Shown: positions 24,240 through 33,821 of the stretch, piece after piece
Numbering within the stretch: position 1 is the first letter of the stretch
How the letters are laid out: each line of letters begins with the position of its first letter
NCBI GenBank assembly: GCA_025449115.1
Contig: JAHLKC010000047.1
Location: forward strand, 62,001 to 126,000
DNA: 64,000 bases
Reading direction: 5' to 3'
DNA from: Chytridium lagenaria
Lineage: Eukaryota; Chytridiomycota; Chytridiomycetes; Chytridiales; Chytridiaceae
Translations under genes and position numbers: made by a program
The notes under the pieces: model-generated
The model's input: only the letters and a program-made list of their open reading frames with translations
Databases searched by the model: none
What the model was told of the DNA's origin: nothing

Positions 24240-27200
24240 CCGAGCTTTTTGGGTCGATCTCGAGCATTCGGTGGAAGAACGTCTTGGCGTGAAGAAGAAC
24301 GAGGTCGCCATGTGAAAAGGGTCTTCCAGTCGTCGTCGATTTGCTTGCTCGGCTTGCCTGTCTTGAGCGTCTTGGATGGCGATTTTGGCTTTGGAGTACC
24401 AGGTCCTAAGGTTGCGGAGAGGCATGGGGTCCATGGGCGTCAGAGAGAGATCGAGGAGAGAGCGTGGATGGCGTCCGGTGTCGAGCATAAAGGTGTGTAA
24501 CCTGTTGAGGCGTTCATGGTGTCGTTTATGGCGTGTTCGACGATGTGTAGGTACTGATCCCAATCGTTTTGATAGAAGTGAACGAACTCGCGGAGAGCTT
24601 GAATGATCCACTGATTCTTATTTTCAGTCTGGCCGTCGGTTTGAGGGTGGTAAGAGGAGGAGATAGTCTGCTTGACTCGAGAGACTTCATCAGCGCGTTC
24701 CAGAAGTCACTGATGAATTTTGAGTCTCGATCGCTGATAATATGCTTGGGGAGGCCGTGATGTCGCCATACAGTTCGTAGGAAGAGTTCGGCGATGTCCT
24801 GAGCGGTGGATGTCGTGTTTGTTGCAGCATGTGAACGCGTTTTGAAGCGGAGTCAACGACGACCATATGTAATCGAGTTTTGTGTCGAGAGTTGTTGGCA
24901 TGGGGCCCATGAAGTCGATCGAGACGGTTTCCCAGCGATGTTCGGGGGCGTTGTGTGGCTCCAACAAGCCGTATGGGAGGTGACGCGCGACCTTGTTGCG
25001 TTGGCAGGAGTCGCAGAACTTGACGTATCGTTTCACATCATGATGGAGTCGTGGCCAGTGATAATTCCGGGAGATTCTTTCCGACGTTCGTTCCCAGTTG
25101 TTATGGATGACTGGTCCTTCGTTGTGAGCAAGACGTATGAGTCGTTGACGGATGGTGAGGGGACGTAAAGCCGAAGGTCGTTCCCAGCCGTGTAGTAAAG
25201 AAGTCCTCGGCTGAGAAAGTAGCGCAACACCGCCGTCTTCAGATGCTTTGGGATCTTGAGTTGGCGAAAATCGGCCTTGGGGTTTACGTTGTCGTCAAGA
25301 TAGGTGTTGATGTCTTTGAAGAACTCATCCGTTGGTAGGGCGTTCTTGATGTCGTCTAGAATGTCATTGGTGATGGTCGAAAGGGAATTCAACGAGATGT
25401 GAGGATCGGTGGCGGCGTCCTTGGCATGTGGTCGTCTGGAGAGAGCGTCAGCGATGGTGTTCCAGTTTCCTGGCGTCCATTCTATGACGAAGTCTTGGGC
25501 AAGGAGGTCTGCCAGCCATCGATGGTGGACGGGACGGAGCTTGGGTTGATCCAGGATGTATTGAAGGGAGCGATGATCCGTGAACACCTTGACCTGTCGC
25601 CCGTGATGTAGTGACGGTGAGTTCTGAAGGCTTCAACCAGGGCGAGGATTCTCCGAGATATGGATGATACTTGCGTTCGCTGACGTTGCATTTTCTTGAC
25701 GCGTAGGCAATGGGTACTTCGTGTCCCTCGTCATCAGGTTGGGCGACGTAACTGCCGACGGCTGATTCGGACCAGTCGGTGTAGAGATGAACGGGTCTTG
25801 TTGGATCGAAGAGACTGAGGACTTGAGGGGAGATGAGAGCTCTTTTGACCTTCTCGAAGACCGCTTGACTTGCTGGAGACCAGATGAAGGGAGCGGGGCG
25901 TTTCTTGTTTCCGGCACCTCTTAGGAGTTCAGTCAGAGGGGCGAGAAGACTGGCGTGTCGAGAGATGAATCGATGAATCGTGTTTGCGAGACCTATGAAG
26001 GAGCGGAGTTCTGTCCAGGAGGTAGGGGATTCGAAATCTTGAATAGCCTTAACTCGTGATGGAAGAACCTCTAGGTGACCGCGAGAAACGTGGAATCCTA
26101 GGTATTCGACTTCGGAAGTGAAGAAGGCGCACTTGTGAAGGCGGCAATGAAGTTGGTGTTCCTGAAGTCGGGCCAAGACTTTGCGTAAGTGTTCTTCATG
26201 TTCCTCCTGTGTTTCTGAGAATACCAAGATGTCGTCCATGTAGGCGATGAGGAACTCGTCGACGTAGTCTTGAAAGATGCTGTTGACCATTGACTGGAAG
26301 GTGGCTGGGGCGTTTGCGAGACCGAAAGGCATAACGACCCATTCAAAGTGGCCGTACTTGTGCGAAAGGCGTCTTGTGGGTATCTTCAGGGGTGATGCGA
26401 ATTTGATGATATCCAGAAGCGAGGTCGAGCTTTGAGAAATACTTTGCCTTACGAAGCCTGTCGAGGATCTCGGTGATATTTGGGAGCGCCGTTCTGTTCT
26501 TGACTGTATTCTTGTTGAGGGCGCGGTAATCGATGACCAACCTAAGTTTGCCGGCCTGAGCGATGTAGAAGATAGGAGCGCCGTATGCTGAGGATGATGG
26601 CTTGATTCTCCCATTGTCGAGGAGAAACTCGAGCTCTTTCTTGAGGGATGCGAGTTCTTCTTCTGAGAGAGGGTAGATGGGGCGATGCGGGGGCTTTGCC
26701 GTGGAATCCTCGAGCTCGATCTTGTGATTGAAAGACGTGAGGAGGAGTGCCAATGTATTCCGAGAAGACGGTGGGGAATTCCTTGACCATTGCTTTGATA
26801 TTGTCTGGGAGGTTGCGAGAACCTGAGCATCCTTGTCGTTGGCGTCGCTTGTGGTCTTGAGTATGTGATCTTGCTCTGGAGGGGGAGACGCGTCTGAGAG
26901 AGGTGGTGACAGGAGGCGGATAGCATTTCCGCGAGGTCCTTGATGTTGACGACTCCGATTCTTGCTCCAGGCTGTTTTGCGAGTTTGTTGAAGGTCTTGG
27001 CCGAGATGTGATCGACTTGGATGGGGGAGTAGTCCTTGCAGATCCAACGATGGTCGGCGAACATGACGGTATTGTTTTTCCAGTCGATGCGAGGGTTGAT
27101 TGCAGTTAACCAGTCCTTCCCTAGGATGACATCGTAAGCGATAGGGGCGAAACAAATCTTGAGAGACAGTGTATCGGTCGATGTTGAGGGTAAGGTTCTT

Positions 27201-27360
27201 GAAAAGGCGTCCGCGAACCGTTCTTGAGGTGGTGCGGCGAGTTTTATATTGAACTTGTCTTCTTTAGTGGGAGATGAGACCGAATAAGCGAGGGATTCTT
27301 TGACGAAGGAGTGAGTGGCTCCTCCGTCTATAAGGATCTTGGCGGTCGGTTGTTGATCGT
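24240..27360 (-). pseudogene. Pol region (protease, RT, RNase H, integrase) with frame breaks
   Basis: Protease: AKILIDGGATHS at about 27310-27345; the catalytic Asp is present but the usual D-S/T-G is D-G-G. RT: LVIDYRALNKNTVKNRTALP, FSKLDLASGYHQIRI, then AYMDDILVF with YMDD at 26231-26242. RNase H: PVHLYTDWSESAVGSYVAQ near 25770. Integrase: the zinc-binding region ends in VKFCDSCQRNKVARHLPYG (about 24960-25020), followed by the first catalytic Asp in VSIDFMGPMP (about 24900). At least three changes of frame interrupt the polyprotein, so it is listed as broken. The RT signature clearly places it in Ty3/gypsy rather than Ty1/copia. Confidence 0.88.
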
Positions 27361-27416
27361 GCCTTGAATGACGAGAAGGCTTTCGTAAGATTCTTGAGGC
27401 CTGAGGTGATGGCTTG

Positions 27417-28686
27417 CTAAGGTGGAGTGTTGATGAGGTCTTTTAGAGGTGTTTGCGAGGAGGGAGCATCGTCACCAGTGGAGTTCGCGGGTCCACTGTT
27501 GACTTCTGCGCGCTCGACCTCTGGACTTGGGTGCAGCCAGAGGGAGCGCGCTGTAGGGTCTTTAAGTCTGAGAGCCAGCCTGTCGGCTGTTGCCGACGGT
27601 GAGCTCTTCTTCTTCTCTTCGTCATCGTCGTCCTCGTAGGCCTCGAAGTTGTTGGAGCGGCTTTGTTTTGGGCGACGAATACCGGGGGCGTTGCAGTCCT
27701 CGTACTTGTGGTCATGTGAGCGGCAGTAGGTGCACCAACCGTTGTTGCGATAGGTGAGTTTTTCTTGTTCGGTAAGCCTGGTACGAGTGGCTTGGGTGTT
27801 GTCGATTTCCATGGGAGCGGGTCCTTGGTTACTTGGCTTGTCTCTAGGTCGAAAATTCCGCCGATGGCCCTGCTGATCTCTGCCCTTGTTGTCGCGGGAA
27901 TGGTTTCCTTCACGCCAATGGAAATCGTCGAGTCGCTCAGTTTCCCGCTGAAGTCGAACAAGGTCGTTCTGGATCTGGAAAGGTCTTCATTGGTACGGAG
28001 GATGGGCTTGAGACCTCGTCGGTACTTGTAGCAGAGGATAACTTCAGGGTAGATGATACCGGATCCTTCGATAGCTGCCACTAACTCGTTGAACTGTTGT
28101 GAATAGAGAGTGGCCGCCTTCTTTTGTTCGATTTTGTCGAGAGCGTCCAATGCTTGTTGGAGGGTGAGGGAGGAGGAGAATGCGTCGCGAACCCATTTGC
28201 AGTAGTCGGACCATGTCATCGTGTGTCGAGTGTCAGGGTCGATCCTTCGCCAGTAGGTGAGCGCGATACCGTCAGGCCGGTGGAGATCCAATCGACGTAG
28301 GTCTTTGATTACGGTATCTTGGTTCCTCAAAGTCTCCAAGGAAGTCGTAAAGTCTGGCGTCTCTGCAGATTGATGGAGGTACTCATCGATGGCGGCTTGA
28401 GCTTCGTGAGCGGGTTTCTTTCGAAGGTCACCGTTGAAGGTGGGAGGCTTGCGAGACGTGATACGGAACTCTGGGAGCCTTGGACTGAATCTTGGTCAGA
28501 CTCTTGAGGGACCGAGGAGACTTGATCAAGTCTTGCCTGAAGGGAGGCGATCTGTTCTTGGAGGCTTGTGACGACGTGGGCAACCTGGTTCAGAAGAGCA
28601 GGTTCGGGAGAGCCTTGATGGGACATGTTGAACGTGAGGTGGTCAAGAGGGATGGAGGAGGGATTGTTTTTCTGAAGTGCTACCAA
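27417..28686 (-). CDS. Gag region of the Ty3/gypsy element
   Basis: Two overlapping reading frames (28327-28686 and 27443-28339) give a capsid-like protein beginning MVALQKNNPSSIPLDHLTFN. It has a coiled segment (LLNQVAHVVTSLQEQIASLQ), the retrotransposon-gag pattern DPDTRHTMTWSDYCKWVRDA, and a third frame (27417-27812) with one zinc knuckle (WCTYCRSHDHKYEDCNA: C-x2-C-x3-H-x4-C, one residue shorter than the usual C-x2-C-x4-H-x4-C). The frame changes near 28330 and 27790 may be indels. Confidence 0.8.
28679..28685 (-). other. Primer-binding site, initiator tRNA-Met-like
   Basis: Two bases inside the 5' LTR, the minus strand reads TGGTAGC, complementary to the 3' end GCTACCA of initiator tRNA-Met as used by yeast Ty elements. 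Complementarity beyond seven bases is not evident. Confidence 0.55.
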
Positions 28687-28687
28687 T

Positions 28688-29222
28688 TGTGAGGGAACGT
28701 CCTTAAGTGGGAAGGTTCCGAGGAATATTGAAAATATCTAAGGCAATAAAAGATAGTTTTTTTCGAAGTAGTTTATTTAATGTCCAGTTGTCCTTTTATA
28801 GTGACGAAGAAGGTAAAGGAAAAAGCGCGTAAAAAGAAAGGAGAAAGAAAAGCGCGTAAAAGAATAGAAAAAGGGACGCGAAAAGGTGAGAGTCATGGAA
28901 AAAAGGAGGGGTCCTTCTTCAGAAGACTGTAGCGACGTCTCGTCGTTAAACGACGTTGTCGGGGTCCTCATCACAGAAGGAAAGGGGTCGACCGGTGCTA
29001 GATAGGGGTCGACGATGGAAAAAGAAAAGGAAGGAAAGTAAAGATGGAAAAAGAGAGCCTTTTTAGAAAGGTGGAAAACAAAAGGAAAACAAACATGAAA
29101 GAATTATCACTTATGGAAAGAAATCATCGTGGAAAAATCGTTCATTGGAAAAAAAAATATAGATTTATAGGTGAGACAAGGATTTCTATAATATCCGTAG
29201 GGAAAATGGTTTTTCCGTGACA
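28688..29222 (-). repeat. 5' LTR of the Ty3/gypsy element
   Basis: 535 bp, the partner of 23096-23644, with the same TGTGAGG / GTGACA ends. Followed directly by the target duplication TACGC. Confidence 0.93.
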
Positions 29223-29231
29223 TACGCAATA
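29223..29231. repeat. Target-site duplication TACGCAATA (left copy)
   Basis: Nine bases, repeated exactly at 33821-33829, flank the non-LTR element. The first five (TACGC) also serve as the right-hand duplication of the LTR element, so the two insertions share a target. Confidence 0.9.
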
Positions 29232-29601
29232 TTTTTTTTTTTTTTTTTTTTGTTTTTATAGTATTTATTTTGGGGGTAAACATAAAGTTATTACAAGTAA
29301 TAAAATTAAGAAAAACCAAAACAAAAACCATCCCGTATAGCCCATTACAGGCCGGGCACTAGATAACCGGTACACTCATATAAATGTAGGGGGTAAGTGG
29401 TTCAGTCGTATGGTGAGGGGAGGGGTGGCGGCCGTGATTAGAGGGGGGGGTGATACAATATCGATAGTGGTTCCAGCGTTGCGGTATGGGAAATGAACGG
29501 GAAACCCGACTATACAAGTAAAGATCGTCCAACCATAACTCGGTGCGACATGAACCCAAATTGGAAGTATAGTAAGGATAAACAGGAAGAGGAAAAAAGG
29601 G

Positions 29602-29660
<59 letters not shown>
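29602..29660. repeat. A59 homopolymer in the LINE 3' UTR (U59 in the transcript)
   Basis: Uninterrupted run of 59 A on the plus strand, about 350 bp inside the poly(A) end. A run of 35 A lies at the same position of copy B (38111-38145), so it belongs to the element and was not acquired at insertion. Confidence 0.95.
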
Positions 29661-29667
<7 letters not shown>

Positions 29668-29781
29668 ACAAAAATTAACAGCCGGAGGGACAGTGGATAC
29701 CCGGCTAATAGTGAAACGCCGTCACGGTCGGTGGTGGGTGACAGGGGAAGATGTAGGTATAAAAAGGGGGTTTTAATTCCT

Positions 29782-32229
29782 CTAGATATTCTCATCATCT
29801 TCCCCTGATTTCCTCCACCCAAAGAGTTTGCCGACAACTGCATTCATGGCCTTAGCCGCGTCCTTCCAGACGGGGGAGGCCTTTTGGTCGATGGAATGGC
29901 ATTTGTCGGTCCACTCGGCGAGGAGTGCAGGGGAGTTTTCGGTCGGTTTTGGTGGGTAGGCTTGAATGGCGTCTAAGATATCAAGTAGGTGGTCGATGTC
30001 GACAATGTCGGGGTGAGCGTTTGGAGTCCAGTCGTCTGGTTTTGCCCCTTCGACTATCTCTGGTATCCACAGGTACGCCCCGGAGCACTCGTTGGCATGC
30101 TGGCGGTTTACTTCGTTTGCTACGCCGATGGTGGTTAGGCATCGGCGGCATTCTCGGTATGGGTGTCCGGGTAAATTACCCAGCCGCCATAGTAGCATGC
30201 GTCGGCGGTTGATTTTGGTGACGATGGGTAGTCGGGCGGAGAGTATTGCTGATGGTCTGTCTCTGAAGGTGAAGGCAAGGGCGAGCTGTTGGTTGAGTTG
30301 TTTGTGATCTTTTGCTGCTGCTCGGAGACGGTATTCTTCCACCAAGCTGGGTATGGGAGGTGCAGGGGCTATGTGTGATACTTGTAGGGTCAGTGCTTTT
30401 TCCCAGGAGTCGTAGGTGAGGGGGTGGTTGTCACGTCGGTTTCTCATCTTTGCCCAGAGTGGTGTTTCTTCTACGGGGTGTGTGAGGTGTACTTCTTCTT
30501 CAAGTGCGAATATGGAAGAGGATAGGAAAGAGTGATCGTCTTGTCGGTCCCGCCATCGGGCTCGTGTGCGGGTGGCGAGGATGTTGTTACGGGTGGTGAG
30601 GAGGGGGAGGTTGGCGAGGCGGCGTATTGCCCGCTGAGACGTGCCACCGGATACGCCTAAGCCTGTGCACAGAGCTTTGTATTGGAAGCTTTCCAGGGGT
30701 TTAATGGCTGCGTTGTCGTAGACTGTCAGTTGAAATCCGTATTCCAACACTGGTCTAATGAAGACCTTGTAGACCCATACCACCGTTTTACCGGAGAACC
30801 CTTTCCCATTGAAGCCCAGTCGTCTGAGTTCCGCCAGTTTAATATGTGCTTTGGTGAGTCTGTGCTGTACTTGTGCCATCATATCGAATCCTTCTGATGT
30901 GAAAATGAACCCTAGGTATCTGAAGAACTCGGCAAAGGTGACTTGTTGCCCGTATAGTGTGAGTAGTTCTTCTCTCTTCATTTGTGGCTTCCTCAGGTGG
31001 GATAACCTCGGTTTTCTCTGGCGCGAATCTGAAATGGAGTGTAGTGCTGGTATTGGCTAGGTACTCGAGCATGTCGGAAAGTCTTGCGGCGGATTCAGCT
31101 AATACTGCTATATCGTCAGCGTATATCACTATACATGCTCCAAAGAGGGTGACGAATTCCCGTGTCATGGAGTCTATGAATATGGCGTATAGGATAGGGC
31201 TGAGTACCGATCCTTGGATGAGTCCCCTAGCTAACCAGTAGGCACTACTTGTTCTACCATTGATAATGACCTTGGCCATACATCGGTCGAACAGACTACG
31301 GAGGATGCTGACGAGTGATGTGGGATATCCTCTTCTTTGGAGTTCTGCCCATAGTAGGTCGCGGTCTACCGAGTCGTATGCCGCTTTTATGTCGAGGAAG
31401 CATAACCAGTGACCCCCTCCCTTCCTGTTGGAGTTAGCAATCAATGCTTGAAGTACTGCGGCCTGATCCGCTGTGCCGCGTCGGGATCTAAACCCGCCCT
31501 GGGCGGGTGTAGCCCATTTCCGTGTGTAGGATTGTCTAGATGGGGGTGAATGAGTCTTTCGTAGACTTTCCGGAGCACTTGGGAGAGGGATATAGGTCGG
31601 TGTTTGTCGACCTCGTGTGGTTTCCCTTTGCCTACTTTGTAGACTGGGTGTACTAACATTGTATTCCATTCTGTAGGAGTGACACCTACTTTTGCAATCG
31701 TATCCGCGATGATGAGGAACCACCCCGCCACGACGGATATGATCGGTTTAAGTAGCTCTGAGCGGATTCCATCTGACCCCGGCGCTTTCCCCGTCGGCGT
31801 TCGCTTTATAGCTGCCATGATTTCTTCTGTGGTGTGCCGTGTGAATGCAGCTGGTCGCAGTGTTGGTATGTTAGAGTGTGCCGGGGGGTTCTCGGGTGCG
31901 TTCGGGTCGGGGTCAGTGGAGACTTTCTGGAAGTGGTGCCGTACCGCCTCAAGTGTGTCCTCATGACCTTGGAGATGAGACGCACATTGCCGCCGGTTCC
32001 TACGACGAAGGGTCCCCGCCAGGAATTTCGTCGCAGTTGTCGTCGGCAAGGTGTGTAAAGTCTCCGTCCAGTCTTCGTAACCTTCTGTTTGTTTCTTTTT
32101 CATTGCCTTATTTTTTGCCTTTTTGGCTTTTGCCAGTCGACGTCTCGTTTCCCGGTGGAGGGGTGTGCCGCGTTGCGTGTTGTCCAGTTCAACTTGTAGT
32201 TCTTTGCGAACTCTTGCTAAACGGCGCAC
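29782..32229 (-). pseudogene. LINE ORF2, reverse transcriptase and C-terminal part (copy A)
   Basis: Three overlapping frames. 31441-32229 carries the RT N-terminus (AIKRTPTGKAPGSDGIRSEL, DKHRPISLSQVLRKVYERLI). 30839-31723 carries FLDIKAAYDSVDRDLLWAEL, the LIQGSVLSPILYAIFIDSM motif and catalytic YADD at 31112-31123. 29782-30981 carries the thumb and a C-terminal zinc-like motif (CRRCLTTIGVANEVNRQHAN followed by EC). All domains expected after the endonuclease are recognisable, but the frames do not join as read. Confidence 0.85.
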
Positions 32230-32310
32230 CTCCTCGTCCCAGGCCGAGCACGTCGCCGCTTTTGAATTTTTTAATTTTCTTTTTCCCTATTATTTCTAAT
32301 GCTAGTTCGT

Positions 32311-33282
32311 CTATTGCTTTTTCATTACCTCGAGTGCTACATCAAGTTGTCGAACACAGATCTCATCAGATATTGGGAGCCCCGCCGCGATGTCGTTTGA
32401 GATCTGTTGGACGGCTGATCTGATGTCGGTAGCTATTGCGAGTTCTATTGCAGCTGCTCGAGCCTTATACGTTGCCAGCGTATTTGGTTCGAGAAGTTTT
32501 TCGAGTCTATATGTATAGGCGTCCGGGGGTGCCGCTTCCGGTGCCACTGGTGGGACTACCCTTATCGTTGCCCAGATCGTTCGGTGTAGCACATCTACGG
32601 CTGCTGTTTGGTCGACGCTCATTTTACTGGTGTGTGGTCTGAGGTCCGCCGTCACCGCCATAAGGTCTATTACTGAGGTACGTCCGCTATTGTTGTATGT
32701 CCATTTGTTGGGGTGTGTGCCGTGTTTGATGAAGTGCATGCCGTGTTTGTCTAATGCGTTTAACAGTATGTTCCGGCGCCAGAGTGGGGAGAGTGCCGAG
32801 TCTCCGAACTTTGCGCCAAAACGTGTGTTAAAATCGCCGAGTATTAACATTGGGGTAGGTGTGTTCTTGTATGTCGTTTGTCTATCTAGTGAATGCAGAG
32901 CTTTGGCGACTCTAGCGGGCTTGGTGGTGGGGTTAAGGTAGAAAACTCCAATGTTAATGAAGTCTTTGTAACGGAACCATAGGTAGTCTCCTTGGGTGTC
33001 GGTTTCTAGTAGGCGGAAGTCTTCTGCAGTAGTGGCTGTTGGGTGTCTCATGATTGCGATCCCGCTCCTGCGTTTCCTTCCAGGTAGGGGGTTTAATCTA
33101 TGTTCTAGTACTAATAGTTCGTTATGAGGATGAAAGGTTTGACCCGGTATTGCTAGTGTTTCTTGGATTGCGAGGAAGTGGAACTGTTTGGCGATGAGGA
33201 GTTCACGGCATTCATGTATGGAGTTCGCCAGACCCCCTACGTTCAGTGATGCCGCGTGGATGGTAAGGATGTTGTGGTTCAT
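32311..33282 (-). CDS. LINE ORF2 N-terminus: apurinic-type endonuclease (copy A)
   Basis: Apurinic-like endonucleases nick the target DNA to prime reverse transcription. Reads IHAASLNVGGLANSIHECRE, LAIQETLAIPG (catalytic Glu), PMLILGDFNTRFG (catalytic GDFN), WTYNNSGRTSVIDLM (the family's S-x-IDL) and ends in ALEVMKKQ. The start codon at 33282 overlaps the ORF1 stop in an ATGA arrangement, which suggests translational coupling. Confidence 0.88.
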   Translation of the reverse strand: MNHNILTIHAASLNVGGLANSIHECRELLIAKQFHFLAIQETLAIPGQTFHPHNELLVLEHRLNPLPGRKRRSGIAIMRHPTATTAEDFRLLETDTQGDYLWFRYKDFINIGVFYLNPTTKPARVAKALHSLDRQTTYKNTPTPMLILGDFNTRFGAKFGDSALSPLWRRNILLNALDKHGMHFIKHGTHPNKWTYNNSGRTSVIDLMAVTADLRPHTSKMSVDQTAAVDVLHRTIWATIRVVPPVAPEAAPPDAYTYRLEKLLEPNTLATYKARAAAIELAIATDIRSAVQQISNDIAAGLPISDEICVRQLDVALEVMKKQ

Positions 33283-33821
33283 TTGTGTTCGGGGCCTTTC
33301 TGCCCTTTGTTATTTGTTGGTGTGGTGATTAATCTTAATTCTTCCCGAAATTGATTGCGATATTCTGTAGGTAGTCGAAGGAGGTATTGCAGTACGATAG
33401 CCACATCCGGTGTGTGGGCCGCTTCTCGTGTTAGACTCTTTATGACGTATTTCATGTGTGTTTCCTTGGTGGTGCTGGGGTGGGGTATGAAACCATCGTC
33501 GGTGAGTATCTTTATGTTTGTGTCGTTGAAGTATTTCGTTAACGTTTCAGTCTCGTTCTCTTGGGTGTTATAGAGTAGGAATTCTGTCTGTCTGCCATTA
33601 CGACGTACTGCAGCAATCGTGCGGGGGTTAATTTTTGCAGCGCGGGCGACAGTCGTGCGGGCTTCAGATGGTGTCATGTTAGTGATATTTTCTACTCGTA
33701 TAGAGGTGAGTCTGGACACTCTATCTTTTAAGACTTCGTTTCTGATGTCTTCGATGTTTTCGATGTGAAGGGGGGCTCGAGTCGCAGCCGCCGTTCGTGT
33801 TCCCAAGAAGGAGTTGGACAT
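33279..33821 (-). CDS. LINE ORF1 (copy A)
   Basis: 180 codons starting MSNSFLGTRTAAATRAPLHI. It contains TVARAAKINPRTIAAVRRNG and EFLLYNTQENETETLTKYF, reminiscent of the RRM-like part of LINE ORF1 proteins, and ends in KGQKGPEHK. The A of the ATG is the first base of the target duplication (33821), so this start is partly made from host DNA. An upstream in-frame ATG at 34076 extends the frame through the antisense of the Pol III unit; I take that extension as accidental. Confidence 0.7.
   Translation of the reverse strand: MSNSFLGTRTAAATRAPLHIENIEDIRNEVLKDRVSRLTSIRVENITNMTPSEARTTVARAAKINPRTIAAVRRNGRQTEFLLYNTQENETETLTKYFNDTNIKILTDDGFIPHPSTTKETHMKYVIKSLTREAAHTPDVAIVLQYLLRLPTEYRNQFREELRLITTPTNNKGQKGPEHK

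Larger units (their letters stand above)
23096..29222 (-). mobile_element. Full-length Ty3/gypsy LTR retrotransposon, chromovirus-like
   Basis: A complete element on the minus strand, bounded by two LTRs with TG..CA ends and flanked by a perfect 5-bp target duplication TACGC (23091-23095 and 29223-29227). Inside the 5' LTR (28688-29222) lies a primer-binding site, and before the 3' LTR (23096-23644) a G-rich polypurine tract. Gag, protease, reverse transcriptase, RNase H, integrase and a C-terminal chromodomain-like segment are present in the Ty3/gypsy order. The coding region is broken into several frames (for example the RT-RNase H part 25448-27064 against 26343-27155), so this copy is probably not autonomous as read, unless the breaks are sequencing errors. 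It sits immediately upstream of a Pol III-type unit. Confidence 0.93.
29232..33820 (-). mobile_element. Non-LTR (LINE) retrotransposon, near full length, copy A
   Basis: A 4589-bp element on the minus strand. Its 3' end is a poly(A) tail (T20 at 29232-29251 on the plus strand), and it is bounded by a 9-bp duplication TACGCAATA. It carries ORF1 (33279-33821) and ORF2 with an AP-type endonuclease and a reverse transcriptase. ORF2 ends with a Cys/His motif. The 3' untranslated part (29252-29781) includes a run of 59 A on the plus strand (U59 in the RNA). ORF2 is split in several frames. The LINE clade was not assigned. Confidence 0.92.

Noticed and set aside
24228..25168. Plus-strand ORFs in the LTR element
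   Set aside because: Shadows of the integrase/chromodomain coding strand.
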